A DNA stretch of 64,000 bases from Thermovenabulum sp049701175 (GTDB taxonomy: Bacteria; Bacillota; Thermosediminibacteria; Thermosediminibacterales; Thermosediminibacteraceae). The position numbers were made by a program, and so were the translations under genes. Below are positions 26,112 through 33,515 of the stretch, in pieces. The stretch is from positions 1 to 64,000 of the forward strand of contig NZ_JBNATW010000011.1 of assembly GCF_049701175.1 (NCBI RefSeq). The letters run 5' to 3'. A model generated the notes under the pieces. It worked only from the letters and a program-made list of their open reading frames with translations. It made no database searches and was not told the DNA's origin. The first letter of the stretch is position 1; each line of letters opens with the position of its first letter.

Positions 26112-27251
26112 TTATATTCCTCCCTCTAAGTATTTTTTTTCTGCTGCTTTAATACCTTTACCAAAAAGCTTTTCGTCCCCTATAGCCATTTCTAAAGCTG
26201 AAATAACGGCAATAATATCTAAAAAGTCTACATACCCTAAATGCCCTATCCTCATAATTTTGCCTTTTAGGCTACCCTGCCCCCCGGCTACGGTTATATT
26301 AAATTTGTTTTTCAGCGTTTTTGTTAAATCTTTATATTCTTCAGGAATTTCAACTGCCGTTACAGTAGGTGAGGCATAATCGTCTTTTACAAAGGGCTTT
26401 AATTTTATTGCTTTTATTCCCGCTCGTAAAGCCTCAGATATTTTTTTGTGTTTTCTTATAATATTTTCTAAACCTTCTTCTTTGATTATTTTTAAGGATT
26501 CTTCAAGAGCATATATCAATGATACAAATGGGGTATAAGGTGTTTCACCTTTTTGTAAAGTATTTTTTGCTTTTTTTATATCGAAATAGTATTTTGGCAT
26601 TTTGGAATATTCGTATGCCTTCCATGCTTTTTCACTTATGCTAATAAAGCCAAGTCCCGGCGGCAGCATGAAAGCCTTTTGTGAAGAGGAAACCACCACA
26701 TCTATTCCCCATTCATCAGTTTTCAATTCTACAGCCCCAAGTGAGCTTATTGCATCTACAATGATTAGTGCTGGATGATCTCCTACTGCTTCTTTGAGTG
26801 CTTTTATATCATTTAATACCCCTGTGGATGTTTCATTTTGAGTAAAGAGAATGCCTTTTATTTCATAATTTTTATCTTTTTTTATCCTATCCCTTACCAT
26901 TTCTTTTGTTATCGGCATTCCGTATTCAGCTTTTATTACTTCGACATTTGCACCGTAAGCCTTTGCAATCTCAGCAAACCTTTCGCCAAAAACGCCGCAT
27001 TGAAAGGATACAATAAGGTCTCCCGGGGAAAAGAAATTAGAAATTGCTGCCTCCATTACTCCTGTTCCTGCTGAAGGAAATATAAGGACATCGTTTTCAG
27101 TCTGAAATACATATTTTATTTCACTACAAACTTTTAAATAAAGGTTCCTAAATTCATCTCCCCTGTGATTGATCATTGGAAAAGCCATTTTACTTAGTAC
27201 TCTTTCTGGTACCTCGGTTGGTCCAGGAACCCTAAGCCTCGCTTTATTCAT
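26112..27251 (-). CDS. Class V aminotransferase (serine-pyruvate/phosphoserine type)
   Basis: A 379-residue PLP enzyme of the alanine-glyoxylate/serine-pyruvate aminotransferase group. It has RVPGPTEVPERVL, FPSAGTGVMEAAI (PLP phosphate region), VDAISSLGA and the PLP lysine K192 (SSSQKAF). It is paired with serA under a Ser-type T-box leader, so it probably works as phosphoserine aminotransferase in place of SerC. That combination is known in other thermophilic Firmicutes and archaea-like pathways, but the substrate here is inferred. ATG 27251 follows AGGAGGGTTTTAAT. Confidence 0.88.
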   Translation of the reverse strand: MNKARLRVPGPTEVPERVLSKMAFPMINHRGDEFRNLYLKVCSEIKYVFQTENDVLIFPSAGTGVMEAAISNFFSPGDLIVSFQCGVFGERFAEIAKAYGANVEVIKAEYGMPITKEMVRDRIKKDKNYEIKGILFTQNETSTGVLNDIKALKEAVGDHPALIIVDAISSLGAVELKTDEWGIDVVVSSSQKAFMLPPGLGFISISEKAWKAYEYSKMPKYYFDIKKAKNTLQKGETPYTPFVSLIYALEESLKIIKEEGLENIIRKHKKISEALRAGIKAIKLKPFVKDDYASPTVTAVEIPEEYKDLTKTLKNKFNITVAGGQGSLKGKIMRIGHLGYVDFLDIIAVISALEMAIGDEKLFGKGIKAAEKKYLEGGI

Positions 27252-27382
27252 ATTAAAACCCTCCTACTCTAAATGAAAATATTATCTTTTATTTTTCAAG
27301 TACTAAAATTTTATATTATTAACTAATTGTAGAATTAATATATTACATTATTAATCTTTTATCTCTCTAAATTATAGGGATA

Positions 27383-27623
27383 TAAAAAACCGCCCCTTTG
27401 AAGGGGCGGTTTTTTCCACCGCGGTGCCACCCTATTTTAGAAAAAATTTAAGCACTCTCATTTTAGGTAACGGATTCACCGTCCGGCTCATCACCGGCAC
27501 TCAGAGGCGGAAATAAAGGACACCTACCGGTTCGCACCAACCACCGGCTCTCTTAAAGGTTAATCCTTTAATTTTCCTCATCATCGCTTTCTGTTATTTA
27601 AAATTATGTTATTTTTTATGTTA
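27383..27623 (-). promoter_or_regulatory. T-box leader, serine specifier (UCC)
   Basis: On minus, stem I carries the AGAGAGC-GGTGG-TGG distal elements (about 27530-27555). In its proximal internal loop the sequence TTTCCG places UCC (27509-27511), a serine codon followed by a purine as usual. The T-box AGGGTGGCACCGCGG is at 27419-27433. The terminator ACCGCCCCTT/AAGGGGCGGT is at 27389-27410, followed by TTTTTT. Uncharged tRNA-Ser should bind and allow read-through into the aminotransferase-serA-fur genes. The remaining 27252-27382 shows nothing further. Confidence 0.92.
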
Positions 27624-27629
27624 TTTTTG

Positions 27630-27658
27630 ATTATAATAGTAGATAATTGAAATGTCAA
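27630..27658 (-). promoter_or_regulatory. Promoter of the serine operon
   Basis: On minus, TTGACA (27653-27658), 17 bp, TATAAT (27630-27635): a perfect sigma-A promoter just upstream of the T-box leader. Confidence 0.9.
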
Positions 27659-27665
27659 TATTTTT

Positions 27666-27974
27666 TTACTCATCTTCATCCTCAAAATCTTCATCTTCAA
27701 AGTCTTCATCTTCAAAATCAAAGTCTTCTTCTTGTAAGGATTCCCAAGCTTCTCTCACCTTTTCAAATTCTTCTTCGTCTTCGACTTCTGTTAAAAACTC
27801 TTCCCCGTCTTCATCAGTATCAATCCTGAAAATATAAGCCGTTTCTTCATCCTCTTCATCTACGGGAAGAAGGATTGCATAGTCGTTGTCTTCTACGTTG
27901 ACTACTCCTAACACTTCAAATTCTGTTTCATTGCCCTCATCATCATAAAGGGTTATTGTTTCTCTTTCATCCAT
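27666..27974 (-). CDS. DUF1292 protein (YrzB-like)
   Basis: 102 residues, very acidic. The DUF1292 core (TITLYDDEGNETEFEVLG, DYAILLPVD) is followed by an acidic tail with the repeat DFEDE three times. Function unknown; in B. subtilis yrzB follows yrzL and yrrK (ruvX), exactly the order seen here. Start is ATG 27974 after GAGGTGAA; the open frame runs further to 28037 but that would overlap ruvX and lacks a ribosome site. Confidence 0.88.
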   Translation of the reverse strand: MDERETITLYDDEGNETEFEVLGVVNVEDNDYAILLPVDEEDEETAYIFRIDTDEDGEEFLTEVEDEEEFEKVREAWESLQEEDFDFEDEDFEDEDFEDEDE

Positions 27975-28011
27975 AATAAATTCACCTCGATATATTGAAA
28001 TTAACATCATT

Positions 28012-28449
28012 TTATAGTAATTTACCATTACTGTCAATATTATGAATGTAATCCAGAAAACTTTGCAAAATCAAAACAGCCGCTAATTTATCTATCACTC
28101 CTTTCCTTTTCTTTCTTGAAACATCTGCATCTATCAAAACCTTCTCGGCTGCCAAAGTAGTAAGCCTTTCATCCCAATAAACTATTTCAATTGGGTGCAA
28201 AGACTTAAGTTTTTTACCAAATTTTTTTACATTTTCGACTCCTTGGCCGTAAGTACCATTCATGTTAATAGGCAATCCTATGACAATTTTACCTGCCTTA
28301 TTTTCCTTGCAAATCTCTATTATCTTTTTTGCATCTTCACTAATACCCTTTCTCTGTAATACCATAAGTCCCCTTGCCGTTATTCCAAGTTCATCGGATA
28401 GAGCAATACCTATTCTTTTTTCTCCTATATCCAATCCTAATATACGCAT
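28012..28449 (-). CDS. ruvX: RuvX/YqgF-type Holliday junction resolvase homologue
   Basis: A 145-residue RNase H-fold protein beginning with the MRILGLDIGEKRIGIAL acidic motif (D7). YWDERLTTLAAEKVLI and the DKLAAVLILQ Asp complete the active site. YqgF proteins act in 16S rRNA 5' maturation and possibly in Holliday junction processing. ATG 28449 follows AAGGGGC. It is part of the conserved alaS-ireB-ruvX-DUF1292 group, though an aldo/keto reductase gene lies between it and ireB here. Confidence 0.93.
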   Translation of the reverse strand: MRILGLDIGEKRIGIALSDELGITARGLMVLQRKGISEDAKKIIEICKENKAGKIVIGLPINMNGTYGQGVENVKKFGKKLKSLHPIEIVYWDERLTTLAAEKVLIDADVSRKKRKGVIDKLAAVLILQSFLDYIHNIDSNGKLL

Positions 28450-28465
28450 TATATAATTGCCCCTT

Positions 28466-29413
28466 TTAAATAATTTTTATACAAAATTCAGGGCAGGCAC
28501 CCGCACAGTAACCGCATAAAATACATTTTGTTTCATCTACATAAGCCTTTTCCCCTTTTATTGAAATAGCACTGTATCGGCATCTTTCCGTACATTTCCC
28601 ACAGCCTTCACACCAGTTTTCTATTATTAATTTTCTTTTTTCCTTTAACAACATGTTTTCAATCTCTAAAGGCACTTTATTTCCTTCAAAAATACATATA
28701 TCTGCGATCAGCTCATATCTTGACTTTATACCGACAGCTATTGAATGTAGGTAAGGTATGTTTAATACATATTCAAAGGCTCTCTCTTTCTCTTTTATCA
28801 GGTTTCCCCCACCCAAGCATTTCATACCGTATATCCCTTTCCCTTTATTATATGCATATTCTATCGCATTTAGCATATCATCTGCAGTTCCATCTTTTAT
28901 TCCGATCCCCTTGAAATTTATCAAAGGTTGAATAACATCAAATTCTGGCATATCGGCAGCTGCCCTTACAACCTCAACTGTATGAGTAGAAACTCCTACA
29001 GCCTTAATAATCCCTTTTTCTTTTGCTTCTAAAAGATAATTTAAAGCTTCCTTATGACCTTCTAAGGTCAATTTTGATTCCTGCTCATGAAGCATAAAAA
29101 TATCAATATAGTCTTTTCCAATTTCCTTCCTAGCTTTTTCTACGCTATTTTTCATACCTTCATAAGTATATGCATAGGATTTCGTTGCTATGATGATTTC
29201 ATTTTTTGCCTTTTTCAGTGCAAGATTAATATAACTATAATTTTGATAGTATTCTGCTGTGTCAACAAAATTTATACCTAATTCATTGGCTTCACAAATT
29301 AAATTTGCCCCTTCATCAAGGGGCAAATTTGCTTGAAGGGGGCCTATTGTAAGCGCACCAAAACATAATCTTGAAACAGTTAAATTTGTACTGCCAAGTT
29401 TTCTATATTCCAT
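28466..29413 (-). CDS. Aldo/keto reductase with C-terminal 2[4Fe-4S] ferredoxin domain
   Basis: 315 residues. The TIM-barrel part (about 1-255) has the AKR catalytic Asp-Tyr region (FVDTAEYY), Lys (ATKSY) and His (MLHEQ). The C-terminal 50 residues have two ferredoxin clusters: CEGCGKCTERC and CILCGYCAGAC. The iron-sulfur tail suggests electron transfer with ferredoxin rather than or besides NADPH. The substrate is unknown. The gene is inserted between ireB and ruvX, which are normally adjacent. ATG 29413 follows GAGGTAATGG. Confidence 0.88.
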   Translation of the reverse strand: MEYRKLGSTNLTVSRLCFGALTIGPLQANLPLDEGANLICEANELGINFVDTAEYYQNYSYINLALKKAKNEIIIATKSYAYTYEGMKNSVEKARKEIGKDYIDIFMLHEQESKLTLEGHKEALNYLLEAKEKGIIKAVGVSTHTVEVVRAAADMPEFDVIQPLINFKGIGIKDGTADDMLNAIEYAYNKGKGIYGMKCLGGGNLIKEKERAFEYVLNIPYLHSIAVGIKSRYELIADICIFEGNKVPLEIENMLLKEKRKLIIENWCEGCGKCTERCRYSAISIKGEKAYVDETKCILCGYCAGACPEFCIKII

Positions 29414-29438
29414 AAACCATTACCTCATCAATACTTAA

Positions 29439-29693
29439 TTACTTTAACTCCAAATAGCTTTTTATAATTTCCTCTAATAGCTCGTCCCTTTCAATCTTAC
29501 GAATTAAGTTCCTCGCATTTTTATAGCTTGTGATATATGCAGGATCCCCTGATAAAAGATAACCTACAATCTGATTTATGGGATTATACCCTTTCTCTTT
29601 TAAAGCATTGTATACTTCGACTAATATTTCCTTTACGGATTTTTTTTCTTCCTTTTGAATTTTATACATCATGGTGTTTTCAAAGTTTTCCAA
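29439..29693 (-). CDS. ireB: IreB family (UPF0297) regulatory phosphoprotein
   Basis: An 84-residue protein of the YrzL/IreB family. In Enterococcus IreB is a substrate of the PASTA kinase IreK and influences cephalosporin resistance. The typical YNALKEKGYNPINQIVGYLLSGDPAYI core is intact and both Thr/Ser-rich N-terminus (ENTMMYK) and length fit. The start is TTG 29693 after GAGGGGGAG. It lies 18 bp behind alaS, as in most Firmicutes. Confidence 0.92.
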   Translation of the reverse strand: MENFENTMMYKIQKEEKKSVKEILVEVYNALKEKGYNPINQIVGYLLSGDPAYITSYKNARNLIRKIERDELLEEIIKSYLELK

Positions 29694-29711
29694 TTTTACT
29701 CCCCCTCAAAA

Positions 29712-32348
29712 TTATAACCTTTCTTTAATTAATTCACGGGCAAAACTGAGGGCTTCCTTAATTTTTTCGGGGTTTTTACCGCCTGCCTGTGCAAAATCCG
29801 GCCTTCCTCCACCGCTTCCACCAGCTATCTGAGCCACTTCTCTAATTATTGCTCCTGCATTAATTCCTTTATTTGTCACATCTTTGGTAGCTGAGCAGAT
29901 AAATACGGCTTTATCTTCCTTCCTTGATGCCAATAAAATTAAAGAAGAACTGAATCTGCTTTTTACAAAATCACTAACTTTTCTTAAATCTTCTAAACTC
30001 ATATCATCGAGTTCTGTAATTAAAACATTTACACCTTTTATATTTTCTACTTTATTAATTATTTCCTTTACTTTGTAGTTTATAATTTTATCCTTTAACT
30101 CCTCAATCATACGATCTTTTTCTTTGATTTCATTAAATAAACTTTCTACTTTAAAAGGAATATCAGCATTACTGACCTTTAAATAACTGGATGTATTTTC
30201 TAATACCTTCTGATTTTCTCTGAAGAGGCTAATTAAATTTTTACCCGTAACCGCTTCAATTCTGCGAATACCTGCTGCAACACTTCCTTCAGATACTATT
30301 TTAAAAAGTCCTATTTCCCCAGTGGCCCTTACATGAGTCCCTCCACACAATTCCTTGCTGAAATCCCCCATTGATACCATTCTTACTATCTCGCCGTATT
30401 TTTCGCCAAATAAAGCAATTGCCTCTTCTTCCTGAGCCTCTTTTAATGAAGTTTCTTTTATTTTCACGGGTAGGTTGTCTAAAATTGCTTCATTGACTAT
30501 TTCTTCAATTTTTTCTATTTCTTCCTGTGTCAATGCCTGATAATGGTTAAAATCAAACCTCAGCCTTTCCGAATCTACCAAAGAACCCGATTGGTTCACA
30601 TGCTCTCCCAGCACCATTTTCAAAGCTTTATGCAAAAGATGGGTAGCGCTGTGGTTTCTCATTATATTTTTTCTTCTTTCTTCATCAACTTCAGCTGTAA
30701 CCTTATCGTTAATACTTGCTGTTCCCATTTCCACCTTGCCGATGTGATAAATCTTGCCATCAGGTGTTTTTTTAGTATCCAAAACCTTAAATCTTAAATT
30801 TTCATTGTATATAAAGCCTGTATCCCCGACCTGCCCTCCGCCTTCACCGTAAAAAGGCGTCTTATCGAGCAACAATATAGCCTCTTTCCCGGTCTCTATT
30901 TCCGTAACCGGTTCCTTGCCTACCATTATCATCTTAATCTCAGCGTCATCCTTTAATTTATCGTATCCAACAAATACGGTAGCTTCCATAGGAGCTAACA
31001 CTTCATAAAGTTCATCAACAGGATATTCTTCTTTTCTTGCCGCTTTTGCTTTTTCCCTCTGCTTAGTCATTAATTCTTCAAAGGTTTGCTTATCTACGCT
31101 GAAACCTTTTTCCCTTGCGACATCTTCCGTTAAATCTAAAGGAAAACCATAAGTATCATAAAGCATAAAAGCCATTTCACCTGGAACTACCTTTTTGCCC
31201 TCTCTTTCAAGGTCTGCAATCCCTTCATATAATAGCCTAAGTCCTTCGTTTAATGTTTGATCGAACCTTATTTCTTCGTTTTCTATTACCCTCTGCACAT
31301 AATCCTGATTTTTCTTTATCTCTGGATAAACATCTCCCATTAACTCTACAACCTTAGGCACTATTTTATAAAGGAAAGGCTCATTTAGGTCAAGTTCCCT
31401 ACCGAATCTTGCAGCTCTTCTTAATATCCTCCTTAAAACATAACTCCTTCCCTCATTTCCTGGAAGTACGCCATCGGAAATGAGAAACGTAATAGCCCTA
31501 ATGTGATCTGCTATTACCCTAAAGGGAAATCCTCTATCATCCCCGTAATACTTTTTACCCGTCATATTTTCCACAAAAGCAATAATTGGCCTTAAAAGAT
31601 CAGTGTCGTAATTGCTATAGACATTTTGCATTACCGTTGCTATCCTTTCAAGTCCCATACCCGTATCAATGCTGGGTTTTGGAAGAGGTGTCAAGTTCCC
31701 TTCCTCATCCCTATTGTATTGCATGAATACTAAGTTCCAAAGTTCCCTCCACCTATCGCAATCACAAACCCCTAATTTGCATTCAGGGCTGTTGCACCTG
31801 TGTTCCTCCCCGCGGTCGATGTATATTTCACTGCAGGGTCCACAGGGGCCGGTATCGCCCATTGCCCAGAAGTTGTCCTTTTCGCTCATTCTTACTATTT
31901 TTTCAGGTGGAATCTTTGCTATTTCCTGCCACAAGTAAAAAGCCTCATCGTCTTTTTCATAAATGCTCACCCACAGCTTTTCCTTAGGGAGCATAAGAAC
32001 CTCTGTCAAAAATTCCCATGCATAGGCAATCGCCTCTTTTTTGAAATAATCACCAAAGGAAAAATTTCCAAGCATTTCAAAAAAAGTATGATGTCTTGCT
32101 GTACGTCCTACACTGTCTAAATCGTTGTGTTTTCCACCTGCTCTGACGCATTTTTGAACAGTTGTAGCCCGCGTGTAGGGTAATTTTTTTATTCCCAGAA
32201 AAACATCTTTGAATTGATTCATTCCCGCGTTTGTAAAAAGTAAAGTAGGGTCGTTATGGGGAATTAATGAAGAGCTTGGCACCCTTTTATGGCCTTTACT
32301 TTCAAAAAAACTTAAAAATTTCTCTCTAATTTCATTACTCGTCATCAT
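29712..32348 (-). CDS. alaS: Alanyl-tRNA synthetase
   Basis: 878 residues, standard length. Class II core with motif 1-3 (FFESKGHKRVPSSSLIPHNDPTLLFTN at the N-terminus), the SAD/editing domain with HSATHLLH and CGGTH zinc/editing motifs, and the C-terminal C-Ala domain with GGGRPDFAQAGG. ATG 32348 follows GGAGGTTATAGTAT. The promoter is consensus and close; no T-box leader precedes it. Confidence 0.98.
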   Translation of the reverse strand: MMTSNEIREKFLSFFESKGHKRVPSSSLIPHNDPTLLFTNAGMNQFKDVFLGIKKLPYTRATTVQKCVRAGGKHNDLDSVGRTARHHTFFEMLGNFSFGDYFKKEAIAYAWEFLTEVLMLPKEKLWVSIYEKDDEAFYLWQEIAKIPPEKIVRMSEKDNFWAMGDTGPCGPCSEIYIDRGEEHRCNSPECKLGVCDCDRWRELWNLVFMQYNRDEEGNLTPLPKPSIDTGMGLERIATVMQNVYSNYDTDLLRPIIAFVENMTGKKYYGDDRGFPFRVIADHIRAITFLISDGVLPGNEGRSYVLRRILRRAARFGRELDLNEPFLYKIVPKVVELMGDVYPEIKKNQDYVQRVIENEEIRFDQTLNEGLRLLYEGIADLEREGKKVVPGEMAFMLYDTYGFPLDLTEDVAREKGFSVDKQTFEELMTKQREKAKAARKEEYPVDELYEVLAPMEATVFVGYDKLKDDAEIKMIMVGKEPVTEIETGKEAILLLDKTPFYGEGGGQVGDTGFIYNENLRFKVLDTKKTPDGKIYHIGKVEMGTASINDKVTAEVDEERRKNIMRNHSATHLLHKALKMVLGEHVNQSGSLVDSERLRFDFNHYQALTQEEIEKIEEIVNEAILDNLPVKIKETSLKEAQEEEAIALFGEKYGEIVRMVSMGDFSKELCGGTHVRATGEIGLFKIVSEGSVAAGIRRIEAVTGKNLISLFRENQKVLENTSSYLKVSNADIPFKVESLFNEIKEKDRMIEELKDKIINYKVKEIINKVENIKGVNVLITELDDMSLEDLRKVSDFVKSRFSSSLILLASRKEDKAVFICSATKDVTNKGINAGAIIREVAQIAGGSGGGRPDFAQAGGKNPEKIKEALSFARELIKERL

Positions 32349-32385
32349 ATACTATAACCTCCAAATAGCTACGCATTTGAGAAGA

Positions 32386-32414
32386 ATTATATAGAAAACG
32401 TTAAACATTGTCAA
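32386..32414 (-). promoter_or_regulatory. Promoter of alaS
   Basis: On minus, TTGACA (32409-32414), 17 bp, TATAAT (32386-32391): a perfect sigma-A promoter, with a leader of about 30 nt. This separates alaS transcription from the csoR-rseC genes. Confidence 0.88.
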
Positions 32415-32426
32415 TTACATTAGCAA

Positions 32427-32861
32427 TTATTTGCTAAATTTATCAATAATATTTACAATTTTGCTTTTATAAAGCTGGCTTTTTTCGAATCTACGATTGT
32501 TTAAGTAAATTATAAGATAAGAAATACCCATTCCTAATAATCCAGCCAATAAAGCAAAAGGCTCCACATTAGATATACCTAATATTGGCGCCAATTCGAA
32601 TCCTCCAATTACACCGAGTATAAACATAATCAATGGGAAAAGATACATTATAAATGTAGCAGAAAGGACTCCCCTTGCCTCCATTTCTATTTCAACAAGC
32701 TGACCTACTTCAACTCCTATGGTATCCTTTGCCCAAACTATTAACTTTTTTTTCTTTGAGCTTTCAGCACAACCCTTACAGGAGCCGCAGGCAGCTCCTC
32801 TTAATACCTCTAACTCAGCTTCATCCTTTATTTTTCTTAAGACAACCGCTTTCTCACGCAC
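32427..32861 (-). CDS. SoxR-reducing system RseC/MucC family protein
   Basis: 144 residues. An N-terminal cytosolic part has a cysteine motif CGSCKGC (about 26-32), then two membrane segments (about 70-90 and 97-118). RseC proteins are linked to redox control (SoxR reduction, Rnf-associated) and in Firmicutes the function is largely unknown. It starts at GTG 32861, 12 bp after csoR, and forms an operon with it, so its expression probably responds to the CsoR ligand. Confidence 0.85.
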   Translation of the reverse strand: MREKAVVLRKIKDEAELEVLRGAACGSCKGCAESSKKKKLIVWAKDTIGVEVGQLVEIEMEARGVLSATFIMYLFPLIMFILGVIGGFELAPILGISNVEPFALLAGLLGMGISYLIIYLNNRRFEKSQLYKSKIVNIIDKFSK

Positions 32862-32873
32862 AATCCCTTCACC

Positions 32874-33161
32874 TCACCTTAAAAATTTTTCTATCAACTC
32901 CATAAGTTCGCTTATCTTTTCTTCTTCCTCACCGGTTCCTTTAGAATTTAAGACACATCCCTTTGTGTGTTCTTTCAGAATGATTATCCCAACTTTTTTT
33001 AAAGCTGCTCTTACTGCAGCTATTTGATTTAACACATCTATGCAGTATTTCCCTTCTTCTATCATTTTTTCTATTCCTTTTATTTGTCCTTCTATTCTCG
33101 ATAGCCTTATCTTTAAATTTTCTTTTTTGCATAAGTAAGAACAATTTTGGATGTCCAACAA
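32874..33161 (-). CDS. csoR: CsoR-type copper-sensing repressor
   Basis: A 95-residue four-helix DUF156 regulator. It has the Cu(I) ligand set C40 (YC), H65 (EH) and C69 (GC) of CsoR; RLSRIEGQIKGIEKMI is the DNA-binding face. Start is TTG 33161 or the adjacent TTG 33158 (better spaced from AAGGAGG). It is followed by rseC rather than a copper ATPase or chaperone. A CsoR-like palindrome overlaps its transcription start, so autorepression is likely. The ligands argue against the CstR persulfide branch, which lacks the His. Confidence 0.88.
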   Translation of the reverse strand: MLDIQNCSYLCKKENLKIRLSRIEGQIKGIEKMIEEGKYCIDVLNQIAAVRAALKKVGIIILKEHTKGCVLNSKGTGEEEEKISELMELIEKFLR

Positions 33162-33176
33162 TATTCCTCCTTGTGA

Positions 33177-33195
33177 AATACCCTGGAAGGGTATT
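33177..33195 (-). promoter_or_regulatory. CsoR-like operator
   Basis: AATACCC-TGGAA-GGGTATT, 7-bp perfect arms, GC-rich half-sites as in known CsoR operators (TACCC-type). It lies directly after the csoR -10 element, near the transcription start, and 16 bp before the start codon, where bound CsoR would block transcription. Confidence 0.75.
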
Positions 33196-33207
33196 TTTTA
33201 TATATCA

Positions 33208-33236
33208 ATTATATTACTTCAATTTTGCTTTATCAA
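33208..33236 (-). promoter_or_regulatory. Promoter of csoR-rseC
   Basis: On minus, TTGATA (33231-33236), 17 bp, TATAAT (33208-33213). The expected start (about 33200) is adjacent to the CsoR-like palindrome. Confidence 0.8.
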
Positions 33237-33264
33237 TTACAATTTTAAAATATTGTTAAGGAAC

Positions 33265-33460
33265 AAAAATCCCCGCTATGCCGTGTACTGACAAGGAACA
33301 GAGACCCTCTCTCTACAAGGTGGGTGCCCTCCTGAATGCTTCACGCTTCCCTTGGAAATTAGGGCATGCAATCCACATTCAGAGCCCAGGCTCCCAATGT
33401 CGTGGTGTTGGCTCTTTCCTCTGTCAGGTTCCACGCACACAGCAGGGTATTCTTCTTTCA
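33265..33460 (-). ncRNA. ssrS: 6S RNA
   Basis: A GC-rich ~195-nt segment without credible protein coding, directly after aspS, where B. subtilis has 6S-1 (bsrA). On minus the two ends pair (CCCTGCT near 33442-33448 with AGCGGGG near 33271-33277), followed by a second closing stem CTGACA / TGTCAG (about 33421-33426 and 33286-33291). Long imperfect pairings enclose a central open region, the 6S plan. The 3' arm is followed by ATTTTTG. 6S RNA binds the sigma-A holoenzyme. Identification is by structure and synteny, not a covariance search. Confidence 0.78.
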
Positions 33461-33466
33461 TTTATA

Positions 33467-33495
33467 ATATTACCACACTTAATACCCTTTATCAA
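33467..33495 (-). promoter_or_regulatory. Promoter of 6S RNA
   Basis: On minus, TTGATA (33490-33495), 17 bp, TAATAT (33467-33472), with an overlapping TATAAA. It lies between the aspS stop (33516) and the RNA. Confidence 0.65.
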
Positions 33496-33515
33496 GATAA
33501 GGGCTTTTCCAATTT

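Noticed and set aside
27647..27837. Serine-rich plus-strand open frames
   Set aside because: Shadows of the acidic repeat in the DUF1292 gene on minus; low complexity and no ribosome site.
32349..32426. T-box leader before alaS
   Set aside because: The promoter is perfect but the leader is about 30 nt, with no T-box sequence.
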